Shown here piece after piece: positions 34,181 through 44,462 of a DNA stretch of 64,000 nucleotides (position 1 is the first letter of the stretch; each line of letters starts with the position of its first letter). A program made the translations under genes and the position numbers. Under the pieces are notes generated by a model, which saw only the letters and a list, made by a program, of their open reading frames with translations, did not search any database and was not told where the DNA came from. The stretch comes from Xanthoparmelia taractica (lineage: Eukaryota; Ascomycota; Lecanoromycetes; Lecanorales; Parmeliaceae), in assembly GCA_033085395.1 (NCBI GenBank), contig JANQBS010000127.1, forward strand, positions 49,705 to 113,704, in the 5' to 3' direction.

Positions 34181-34345
34181 ATGCATCAACACAAAGCCCT
34201 GGATCTCGAAAACGCGGCAGATGATGGCGATTTCAATGTAGTGCTGTATCTTCTTGAAGTCGGAGCTGCAATGGACTCCGTTTACGCGACGTCTATAACT
34301 GGTGGTAGAGAGGACTTGTCTATAGGTAGGTACTATTTCTGCTAG
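34181..34345 (+). pseudogene. Ankyrin-like fragment (left)
   Basis: A 55-codon ATG frame with one recognisable ankyrin-type helix pair, LDLENAADDGDFNVVLYLL followed by EVGAAMD. It stops soon after, just left of the FMP52 copy. Together with the right fragment at 35402 it may be one end of a former ankyrin gene split by the FMP52 sequence. Alone it is weak evidence. Confidence 0.4.
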
Positions 34346-34540
34346 TGCTTTTGGGACGTGTATCTCATTGGGGTGTACCTTGGGCAGGGGGTGTGGGTGG
34401 GAGATCCTCATGTTCTTGGCTTGTGCAGAAAGACGAAAATCTGCGCCCAGCTTAGAGTGGTGCTTATTCGTGTAACGTCCCTGTAATAACTAAGGGCGTG
34501 AAACGGAGACTGAGACAAGACATATCTAGGATCCCGTGCT

Positions 34541-35319
34541 ATGGATAACGTTAGCCATTTTGAAGACGGAGGCTTTAGTGAGACCGGCGCCGATAACGCA
34601 GTGGGCTCCCAGATCCTCGCTACGCTCCTCGTCACAGACGCATTCTCATCCGTCAAGACTGTCTCACGGAGACCCCCAAATGCTCAGTCTCCCAAGCTCC
34701 AAACCGTCGAGGAGAGCGACATCTCAAAATGGGGCGGCTTGATCTCCTCCCTGTCTCCCAAGCCATCGGTAGTCTTCAACGCAGTCGGTACCACAAGAGC
34801 GACAGCCCGCGGAACCCAGAATCAGTGGAAGATCGACCATGACTTGTGCATTGAGAACGCCAAAGCAGCTAAGGAGGCGGGAGTGAAGACGTATGTGTTC
34901 ATTTCCCGTGCAGGGACCAGAGGTTTGCCTCTCCATCTACGTGCCCTATTCGAAGATGAAGGTTGGTGTGGAGGAGGCCATCAAGGAGCTCGGTTTTGAG
35001 CGAGCTATTATCCTGAGGCCGGGTGTGGTCCTCGGAAGGGAGAAGCCCAAGGCTCCGTTCCTGGAGAACATCTTCGCAAACCTAAACAAGCTGGGACAGG
35101 GCGTCCAAGACAAGCTAGGTATGACCAACCTGATCGTTAAGTGAACGTTTTGAGATCCTGGGTACCAACTCGTGACGTGCAGGTCAAGATCAAACCATCA
35201 TTGATAGAGCAGCAGTAGCAGCTGCTCGTATGGCCGAGGAGGAAAAAGCGCCCTCCAAAAATTGGGTTTTGGAACAGGCTGATATTCTCAAGTTTGGTCG
35301 AGACGAGTGGAAGGAGTAA
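34541..35319 (+). pseudogene. FMP52: FMP52 copy (mitochondrial NAD(P)-binding Rossmann protein), frameshifted
   Basis: Fmp52 is a Rossmann-fold protein of the mitochondrial outer membrane (HTATIP2-like). The frame from 34541 has a damaged start (MDNVSHFEDGGFS in place of the glycine-rich nucleotide loop), then VGSQILATLLVTDAFSSV, PKPSVVFNAVGTTRATA, ENAKAAKEAGVKTYVFIS and RAGTRGLPLH. An extra C at 34937 shifts the frame; in the next frame YVPYSKMKVGVEEAIKELGF, ERAIILRPGVVLGREKPKAP and FANLNKLGQGVQDKLG follow. An intact 64-nt intron (35119..35182) joins to DQTIIDRAAVAAARMAEE and DEWKE, stop at 35319. FMP52 is usually single copy, so a functional parent is expected elsewhere. Confidence 0.85.
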
Positions 35320-35401
35320 CACCCTATTGGCGAGCCGGGTTTGTTGGCACTCACTGCTGCTATTCCTGAGGAAGACTTATGTCCTGTCGCAGTGATGCAC
35401 A

Positions 35402-35683
35402 ATGTTTGGCAGGTTGGGAGAGTATGACAGAATCACACTTATGCATACCTCTACTCTGGTCTACGCGAATGTGCGAGCAGTGAATAAGTTTGGATCATCT
35501 GTCCTCCATTATGCGGTAACAAGCAACAAGGGGGTAGTCGATCTCCTGCTCAGAGCAGGCGCCGATCCATTCGCGCTGGACGAACGTAAGAATTCGCCAA
35601 TATACCTAGCTCGGAAATGGGGCTGCAAGGAGATTGTGGAGAGACTCGAAGAAAAATGGCCTCGGGAGTACACATATCGATAA
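35402..35683 (+). pseudogene. Ankyrin-repeat fragment (right)
   Basis: A 93-codon frame that carries about one and a half ankyrin repeats: NKFGSSVLHYAVTSNKGVV, DLLLRAGADPFALDERKNS and PIYLARKWGCKEIVERL. The leading part (MFGRLGEYDRITLMH) is not ankyrin-like. It reads as the 3' end of a longer gene. Ends in TAA at 35683. It could be expressed as a short protein, but truncation is more likely. Confidence 0.55.
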
Positions 35684-36600
35684 TAGGCTGCAGCATAAAG
35701 ATAGACGACAAGCATTCATTCGAATTACGAATAGTACCGCGAGGACCCACGCATCACCGCCCTGATCTGCGGCTCACCAAACTCGAACGTTCGTCAAATG
35801 GCCCTTCTTTGGCACTAACATTGTCCCGCTCAGCATGCACACGAAGCCCGAATTCTACAAAAACTCCACTCTCGCAAGTCCTTGTCCCACGTCGGACCTC
35901 TCCTCAGTTGTGCTTTAAATGTGCTTCCAAGTCACGCATGACTCTAGTAACGCTCTCTTGAGTGAGTTACGAAGAGTTGAACCGAATGCCCCGTCTCCAA
36001 GTGGTCAAACAGTGACTCTTTACAACGTTCAAGGTTGCGCTCGGCTTGGGTGGGTGCACGAGGCGTATTAGGAAATCCTACAAACCGTGAATATGATAGA
36101 CAGCAGTCCTGCGCGTACTCGAAGCCAGATAGCTTCCAGGTTGAAGAAGGCAGGAGGCTACAGGCTAGACGGAGAACTACAACCACCCATATCAGACTGA
36201 CTGCTTTTAACAGTCAACCGAAACCAAAGAAGTCAATGCCTAGCCGTGTCTTTTCTTCGGGGTATTATATCCAGCCTGGCGGAAGAGCCTTCCAACCTTC
36301 AGTGTTCTTAGAGAGTCGATCATGGCCAACTTCGGTCTTCAGGGTGAGATAAGGTGATGTCGAATCGCAAATATTAAGGGGCAGAATGCTTCCTACGATA
36401 AACTTGTGAATAATGGAAAATTGCTAGCATCAGTGTTGATTAGTGGAGAGATCGGATGCCGTAAGAGCTCCAGACAATCTGATACCTAAGTGCAACTGTG
36501 TAGCTGTCCTGTTCTTAATTACTACAACCCGATAACATATCGCTCCATCTACGCCAGGGAAATCCTACAGGATGTAGATATCAGTATATATAAAAGAATA
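35684..36600. other. Transition into AT-rich transposon relic
   Basis: No gene recognised. Composition turns AT-rich from about 36,360 and the first RIP-like sequence with abundant TA dinucleotides follows; the exact left end of the Helitron cannot be fixed. Confidence 0.5.
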
Positions 36601-39176
36601 AGCTAGCGCCGAGCTCTAAAACCTTAAATTTATATGTAGAGCCAATCATAAATTCGATCTAATTACGTCATTTGGTTAGACTAACTAAGTCAGCCCGCTA
36701 GACCTCCCGCAGAGCCCTCATCAAAAATTCGAAGTTCATTAAGTCTATCACTTACACTTATTAGTACTTAAGTCCCCCTTTATATAATTTCTTCAAAATT
36801 ATTCATATTATAGAATAAGGTTTGCGCTTTCCAGTGACGTAAGAATTCTTGATTTTGAATAGAAATTCGTTGAGTTAAACAGTGTTCAAATATTTCTACT
36901 CACAGCACGCTGGAATATTACTGACTCAGCATTTCTATTATGTCTTATCTTCTGCAGTTATTCCTCACTATTCTTTCAATCAAATTATTTATATATATAC
37001 TCTATAAATGCCTACGCCCTCGGCACTTCTAGCCGCTATATTATTAGACATATTAGGTTTAGCAACTACGTTCTAGTCGTTCTTTAAAGTCCTTACTAAC
37101 GTGTCTAGATCGCCTCTGCGCGAATCGCTATCTGCCGACAATAGAGGCAAACGATTAATTATTCTCACTTCTAAACGCGTTAAGAGATCTTTAAAGAGAA
37201 CTCGAACGAACTTAGCTTTATCGTCTTCATCTATAAACTCTTCACAAATTAGTTCTATATTCTCTTAAATCGCGCCTAAAGAACAGATCGCAGAACGTCA
37301 ACAAAACGCGTCTTAGAAAGATGCTCCTCAAAGAGGTGAAGAAGTAACTATTGAAGACGCTCTACTCGATTTAGACTCTTCAGAGAATCCTCTGCTATAA
37401 GATCTTTCAGCAGATTTCTTTTAGAACATCGAATTCTTCGAAAACTCACTCTCCGCCCCCCTCAGTCTTTATTTTAACTCTATCTAGCCTTCAACTAGAC
37501 TACGAAAATACATCGCGCGTTATTCTTATACAGTAGAGTCTCTACGATATCATTTAAGTGCTCTAAATTAGATCTATAGTAGTTACGATGCGGCGTTATA
37601 ATCGAATAAGATCTCGGGGTAATGCTGTGACAACGAGAAGACTGAGGTCGACGCATCTAAATCGAATATCGTTGAAGAGTATTCTAATACTAAGAAGATC
37701 TACGAGGGCGTTAAAACGAGTGTAAATGATTCTATTAATCCGAATGAGAATACTATTAACGAGATTCTACACTCTTTGACGCTAGAAACGATTAATCTCA
37801 CTCTCGATTGCAAAGCGTATCGACTACACAGCGTTTAATACAATAACGCGACCTCTATAGCCTCATAGCAGGTCACTATCAATTATTCAGTCGCTTCATA
37901 TACATATAAGATTCAGGGGGCGATCAGCACTTATATACCCGCTCTAGCGTCTTCAGACGGTGAGAAATCGATATTTAATCAAATCTACATTATGAATAAC
38001 ACTTAGAATCAGTCAATAACGCGATATAAGACCCTTTTAGTAATAATTCCAGTGCTAATTTAATTAGGCAAGGGTTTTATGAGCAGATTAATTAGAATCT
38101 TTATCGCAAAATCGCTGCTATTCTAAGACGCATCAATCCCTATATTAACGCCCTCAAATCTATAACTAAAAGGCTAAAAGCCGATCTCAATCTGAGGGGC
38201 TACAAGCTACTTTATGAAAATCCTCGCCATCACGATCCGCGGATTTATAATCGTTCTACTTCTAATAAGATAACTATCGCTTAAAAGAGCGACTTAGATA
38301 ACTCACTAAAGATACCCGAGACTAGAGATCTACTAATTAAGGCTCGTAGTGATAAGAGATTTAGTGTCCCATATTGGCATTTAGTCTATATATCACTACG
38401 ATATTCACTTATCTTCTTATACGGCGAATAGTCCTAACATAACAATATATCGAATATCGATGTTGCTTTAAGTGATAATCTTTATGCTCACAGACGTAGA
38501 CCTCGCGAACACGCTTTATAAATAGCACGAGTCACTGATCGAGGTGGCTCTACTCGAGTAACTCTGGCTTTATTCTATAGATATATAATGCTTATTCGTT
38601 TCCTCTTATTCGATCGTTAACCTCAATTAGATATCTTATATAGATTCGTCTTAGTAAATTCAATCGCCTTCTTCACTGCGATAGACTACTTTAATATTTT
38701 ATCTGCGATGCTTATATAATCGTTAAGAGTAATCGATTTTATTAAATCAAGCAGAATCAAAAGATCATTCGCGCTAACATATATCAAGTAATCGTTAATG
38801 CTTAGGCCGCTGAAGCTACTATAGAGACTCAGACTAATAAGTAACGAATCGTTCTTTCTTCCTCATATTAAGAAGGCCCACGATTCATAATGCAACTCTA
38901 TTAAAATATTATTGCTTTATCGACTAAGTTCGAACGACTAGATCTCTTTACGATCTTTATCTGTAATTTAAAATAAATCGAGATCATCGAGAATCTTCTA
39001 TCTGGCGAACGAGTTACTAATCGCCCGAATCTGATTGCGAGAATATTTAAACTAAAGCTAAAGACTCTTATAAAGAATATCTTGAAGAAGAAGATACTCG
39101 ATATACCCTGATTCTTTTTCTTAGCAATCGCACACCCCCTCTATTACCTCAATAGAGTATCTCTCTTAAAAGCACG

Positions 39177-39600
39177 TTAGTTAGACGATTAGTATAAGTT
39201 ATAGTTTCTAGAGGTGTTTCTAACACGATTCAGTCCCTTATACGCTATAATTTCTATCAGTTAGTCCTACAGTCAGGCCTACAGTAATCTCTTCCCTCCC
39301 CTCTCCTTTAGTAGAGATCAAATCTTATAAGAGTATCTCAATTAGGCGATTAGTGTGGGTTATAGTTCCTAAGAATATTTCTGGCATGGTTTAGCCCCCT
39401 ATACGTCGTAATTCCTATCGGTTAGTTCTACAGTTAAGTCTAAGATACCTTTCAATCTTCCTCTTTTCATTCAACAGCGTAGATCTCTTTAACGATACGT
39501 CAGTTAGATAATTAGCGTAGGTTATAGTCCCTAAGAGTACTTCTAACACGATTTAGCCCCCTATACGTCGTAATTCCTATCTATTAATTCTATAATATCG
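39177..39600 (+). repeat. Three degenerate tandem units of about 162 bp
   Basis: Related units start near 39177, 39339 and 39502 (spacing 162 and 163 bp; the third is shorter). Each begins TTAG(A/G)CGATTAGT-like, continues GTTATAGTTCCTAAGA-like, then TCTAACACGATTTAGCCCCC and TATACGTCGTAATTCCTATC. They interrupt the Helitron Rep-coding match, so they are an insertion or an internally amplified segment, since RIP-mutated. Confidence 0.75.
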
Positions 39601-40798
39601 TCAAAAAAATTCTTATTTCTTATGAGAGCGAAGCCCGACCGGTTGAAATTTCGATTTTAGCCCTATATTCCTAACTCGATTGAGGTATATTAGGCCGAGT
39701 TTTAGCGTATGTCTATATTATAGAGTTTCAAAAACGAGGCCTACCGCACGCCCATATCCTCATTATTCTACACCCTAAGAACCGATTCTTTAGCGCAGTC
39801 GAGGTAGATGCTGCTATTAATGCTGAGATCTCAGATCAAGCCCTATATCTCAATCTATATGCGATCGTCACCACGTGTATACTTTACGAAAACTGTAGCT
39901 AGTACGCTATTAGTAGAATAGATATCGTTTCTCTTTATTGAAACTCAGATAAGAACGAATGCAGCAAGTGATTTTTAAAGAACTTCTGCGATCGTACGAT
40001 CTTTAAACCAGACTTCGAATACTTTAAATATCGTCGGCGCAGGTTAGTTGAGGTTTTAGAGGATAAGTTCAAGTAAAATTACTGAATAATATTCTATAAC
40101 CTCTATTTGTCGGCTAGATATAACGCTTATATTAATATTAAGATATATATCAACGTTAAGGCGTGTAAATATATCTTTAAGTACGTTTATAAGAGCAGCG
40201 ATCGGGCCAGCCTTCGAATAGAGCGCGAGAATAATGAAGGTTAGAACGCTAAAGATCTAGATCAGGTGAATAAGATTTAAGAGTATCGCGACGCACGGTG
40301 AGTAGGCTCAGCGAAGACCTGCTAAAGAATCTTTGACTTTAAACTATACGATCACAGTCCTTCTATTAAACGACTATTCATCCACCTCTCTAATCAATAT
40401 AGCGTTCAATTTAACAACGATAATCTACTTGCTACTGTGATGAATAAAGTAATCAAACGTTAGATCATCTTAACGACTTTCTTTTAGCTCAATTAGAAGC
40501 GTCGATAGCAAGACAACGTAGTAGATCTCTTTTACACTAATCTATCGAATCGCTACATCTGAAAGAATAATAAGACTATTTCGAGTTAATACTCACGTCA
40601 GCGAAAGAGAGGCATTATCGCTCGAATCTTCTATATTAATTCAAACGTGGGGGAACTCTTCTATCTACGCTATCTGCTACTAAACGTATCGAGTTTTATA
40701 TTCTTTAAAGATCTGCGGACGATAAATAACGAGGTTCTTTCTATCTATCATGATGTCTATTTAGCAAAAGGTTTACTATATAACGACGTCGAATAAGA

Positions 40799-40826
40799 TT
40801 AAGCCTTAGGCGAAGCTAAGGCTTAA
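40799..40826. repeat. 11-bp inverted repeat (hairpin) inside the Helitron
   Basis: Perfect arms TTAAGCCTTAG (40799..40809) and CTAAGGCTTAA (40816..40826) around a six-base loop. It lies at the left edge of a roughly 330-bp stretch that does not match the Helitron protein, between the LAKGLLYNDVE block (ending near 40790) and the next recognisable block near 41,200. Confidence 0.7.
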
Positions 40827-42890
40827 CAGGGCGGAGAATACTTACGAAGTCTATTAATAACAATTCTACTTAATTGCGACTTAGCTAATTCGCTTAATTT
40901 ATAAATTAAATACAAAGCGAGGTACGTTCACAATTAGATTTAAGTAAGTGAAAATACTTCAAGTCGCTAAAGGGGAAAATTATAACGCTAATACGAGTAA
41001 TAAAACATTTCAAATTATTTTGATGTGGTGTTTTGTTTTTTACTCGCTAAAAGCTCTCGCGCTAAGCGTAATTTTCTCTTTTTATTCGCAAATTAAATAT
41101 ATCTTCTTTCGTATTTTACCTACGTTACTTAACTAATATATCGTTCTTCTATATCTAGCCTATCTAACGACTATATTTATATTCTTTAGACTCAGTATCG
41201 TGATCTTCCTCTATTCGATAACGCGCCAGCTAAGCAAGCTATTGCTAAGAACTTCTATCTTTATTTAATTCAAATTTCGCTGAAAGAGAACAATACTAGC
41301 TCAACGAGAAATATCAGTCTCACTAATAGCTTCGGCTTATTAGCGATCCAGTAGAACTATAAGCGATATTATGCTAATGGGCGTAATCGACTCCTACGCG
41401 AGGAACGCGCTTATTTAACGCATAGCTGAGAGCGAATGTGAGCGAGTCTAAACGACGACCAAACGACTGCTGCTGACGCTATTTGAGACGCGATCTCTTA
41501 TTCTAATAATTAACTTTTCTTCCTAGATAACTATAAGAGTATTAAAAAGATTATGCTTTAGAATATCGTTCTTCGAAGAGTACGAAACGACTTACATGTA
41601 ACTATTGCTGTGACTTCTTCTAGCATCGCCTCCATTCTTCTTTAAGGTGATCGTATCGCTCACTCTCGCTTCAAGATCCCTCTAAACGCTACTACTTAGT
41701 TCGTCTACGATATATCGATAGAGTCTAATCTCGCTGAGCTATTGACTAGTATTAAGCTTATCTTCTGGGACGAGGTCTCTATGCAGAACCGCTACGATAT
41801 TGAGACCGTCGATCGTATACTTTAAGACGTTCGAAAGAACACTTATTCATTCGGCGAAATAGTTACTTGCTTCTGCGGCGACTTTCGTCAAATCCTTTTA
41901 GTCGTTAAGAGTGCTAAATTAGATCGCATCGCTCGGGCTACACTAAGAACCTTATATCTTTAAAGTTATATTCGAGTCCTTAGACTCACTAAAAATATAA
42001 GGCTACGAAACCTCAATCTAACCAATTAAGGCCGAATCGATATAGCGGAATTCGCTCAAAACCTTCTAAATATAAGTAACGATACCTCAGTAAGCTCCGG
42101 GGGGCCTCACTTAGTCGATTGACCTACTGACTAACTATTCAACAACACGAGCAGTGACCTAATTAACGCTATATATAGTGACCTTCGTGCTCGCCGAACA
42201 GCTAACTTCTACACCTCTAGAGCAATTCTTTACACTCTTAATAAGAACATCGCTCGATTCAATCGTCAAGTTCTTGATAAGTTCCCTGGGCCTCAAACGA
42301 TGTGTAATAGTTGAGATCAAGTCGTTAATAAGAAGAATAGCTTCCTCTTATCTACTAAAATGATAAACGCTTTCGAACTCGCCTCGTTATTATCTCATTA
42401 TCTAAAGCTAAAAGAGGGCTATATAGTAATGCTACTGAGGAATCTGAAGCAGCCCATAGATCTATATAATAAAACGCGTCTATAGGTTTAGCATATTGAG
42501 TCTAAGACGCTCGATTGTCGTATTCTAAAGAGTGAGTACGACGATAGACGACACTTTGTACTTCGCATCCCACTTGCTCCGCCGAATTCGAACGAGTTAT
42601 ATGCTTCCTTCCGACGAATTCAATATTTAGTTCGTTTAGCCTTTAGTATAATTATTAATAAGTCTTAGAGTCAGTTCTTACAACACGTCGGTCTATACCT
42701 TTATTCTAAGATCTTCGCTCATAATCAACTATATATAATCTTGAGTCGAGTTATTAGCAAGATCGGGCTGTCTATTATAGCCTCAGGCGATCTATCAAGA
42801 AAGCAATCAATCTCGTCGGCGAGATGTATCAAGAATAAGATTATTAAGCAGATTCTTCTTTAAGACTAGGGTTCGTAAGGTCGAAGATCT

Positions 42891-43355
42891 ATTAGGGGTG
42901 TAGAAATAAATTATAAAGCAAATGAGATGTGTAGCCGGTCAAGCGGTGATTAGTCAGCGATTTTATAGTAGCAAGAGTAGGCGATTGCCGTATAGTTAGC
43001 AAGTAGAGTCTGATTGCTGGAAGGATTATTAAATATGGGCTTGATAGACCATGGAAAGGCCGGGGAAGAAGGCTGGGAATTAGGGTCTTGGCAGGCGATA
43101 AGGGAGCTGAAATCCCCGTCTTCTCCTTCCAATCAATCAATAATCCCACACGTGTTCATGAATTTAATTCATGGGCATACACTTGTGCGATAAGATAAGT
43201 AGAGCAGAAAATCATCCCACACTGAAATCCTCATCACTCCGCTCACTCCAATCAAACCCCTATCCACTTGACTCAACCCCACCCCCATCCTCTTCAAACC
43301 CCCCGCCCCCCCGCCCCCCCTCCCTCCTACCCTACCATATCCTCACACCCCCAAA
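42891..43355. other. Intergenic, transposon edge and BNA7 promoter
   Basis: Normal composition returns abruptly near 42,890. A C-rich tract at about 43,270-43,330 precedes the BNA7 start and resembles CT-rich fungal leaders. Confidence 0.5.
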
Positions 43356-44457
43356 ATGTCACCAACAACCCCACCGCTCTACACATCCCGTCTCTCAATC
43401 CCCTACTCCACCAAATCCCCCCTCAACACCCTCGACATCCACACCCCCACCCACCCCCCTCTCACCCCCTCCTACTCCCTCATGTAACTTTCCCTCCCCC
43501 ATCTCCCCCCTTATCTTCCCCTTTCTCCCCCCCCACCACACTAACGCCCACCCTCTCTCACACAGCTACATCCACGGCGGCGCATTCCGCGACCCCAACC
43601 AAACATCCCTCAGCCTCCTCCCCTCCCTCCCGCTCCTCTTCCACAAAACGCACCACCTGAGCGCCATCTTCTCGCTAAACTATCGCCTGTGCCCTCATCC
43701 GCATCACCCGACGGATCCGAGCGAGGAGGGGGATAAGGGGCGCAGTGCGAGATGGCCTGATGCGGTTGAGGATGTGAGGGAGGGGGTGAGGTGGGTGTTG
43801 TCGAATAAGGGAGGGGAAGAGAGGGGGAAAGGGGAAGAAGGTGGGGAAGGAGGAGAAGGAGGGGGAAAGGGAGAGGACGGAGGAGGAGGGGGGTTCAAGC
43901 AGTGGATAGTTTGCGGGCATAGTGTTGGGGGAACCATGGCCGTCATGCTTGGGATGGATGGGACTGTGGGGTCGGAAAGAGACGGGGAAGGAAGAAAGTG
44001 GGAAGGGGGCATATGGGGCAAAGAAGGGGGTATGGATGGGTTAAAGGCAGTTGTTACGCTCGAAGGCATCTACGACTTTACGGCGTGCCGGGACGCGCAT
44101 CCGCAATTGAAGGATATGTACAATGCTTTTACCACGGGGGCTTTTGGGCCTGAAGAGGAAGGGGGGTGGGAAAGAGGGAATGTGTTGGGGTGTAGGAGGA
44201 GGATCAGAGATGGGGTAGAGGTTGTGGTGGTGGGACATAGTAGGGAGGATGAGCTGGTGGAGTGGGAGCAGGGGCAGAGGTTGGTTGAAGTGTTGGAGAG
44301 TGAGAGGGAGAGGGAGGGAAAGGGGGAGGTGGTGAGGCTGGTGGAGCTTGAAGGGAAGCATGCGCAGATCGTAAAGGACGGCGTTGCAGTGGGGAAGTGC
44401 GTTGATGTTGCGATTGCGGTGTTGGTGGAGAAGGCCCAGGCAAAGGAAGGCGGTTAA
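43356..44457 (+). CDS. BNA7: Kynurenine formamidase (arylformamidase)
   Basis: Alpha/beta hydrolase that hydrolyses N-formylkynurenine to kynurenine in tryptophan catabolism and de novo NAD synthesis. Exons 43356..43483 and 43566..44457 (82-nt intron with a CACTAAC branch site); 339 residues. Splicing rebuilds SLIYIHGGAFRDPNQ, the family oxyanion motif. The nucleophile is Ser in CGHSVGGTMA, the Asp is likely in VVVVGHSREDELVEW, and the His in LEGKHAQIV completes the triad. Between strand and nucleophile lies a Gly/Glu low-complexity insert of about 35 residues (43,800-43,890 in DNA), absent from short homologues. ATG follows CAAA. The stop is only 5 bp from the stop of the convergent LYR gene. 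Confidence 0.92.
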
Positions 44458-44462
44458 TGGGA

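Larger units (their letters stand above)
36600..42890 (+). mobile_element. RIP-degraded autonomous Helitron (Rep-helicase relic)
   Basis: A rolling-circle DNA transposon relic on the plus strand; limits approximate. Family blocks, interrupted by many TAA/TAG codons, appear in order: the Helitron-like N domain near 38,845-39,110 (GPRFIMQLY, FERLDLFTIFICN), the Rep HUH region near 39,720-39,760 (EFQKRGLPHAHIL, with the two His codons at 39747..39755), CSK then FCDRTIFKPDFEY near 39,980, KACKYIFKYVYKSSDRA near 40,165, then the PIF1-like helicase: NIVLRRVRNDLHVTIAVTSS near 41,570, IASILL then HSRFKIPLNATT, Walker B LIFWDEVSMQ near 41,757-41,786, CGDFRQILLV, and the end block VRLAFSIIINKS then LYIILSRVIS near 42,620-42,760. 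The Walker A glycines are gone (NYKSIKKI). The protein cannot be made. Confidence 0.88.

Noticed and set aside
40948..42363. Two short ATG frames inside the AT-rich block
   Set aside because: They lie in the RIP-degraded Helitron; the protein sequence matches no family and the frames are chance gaps between stops.
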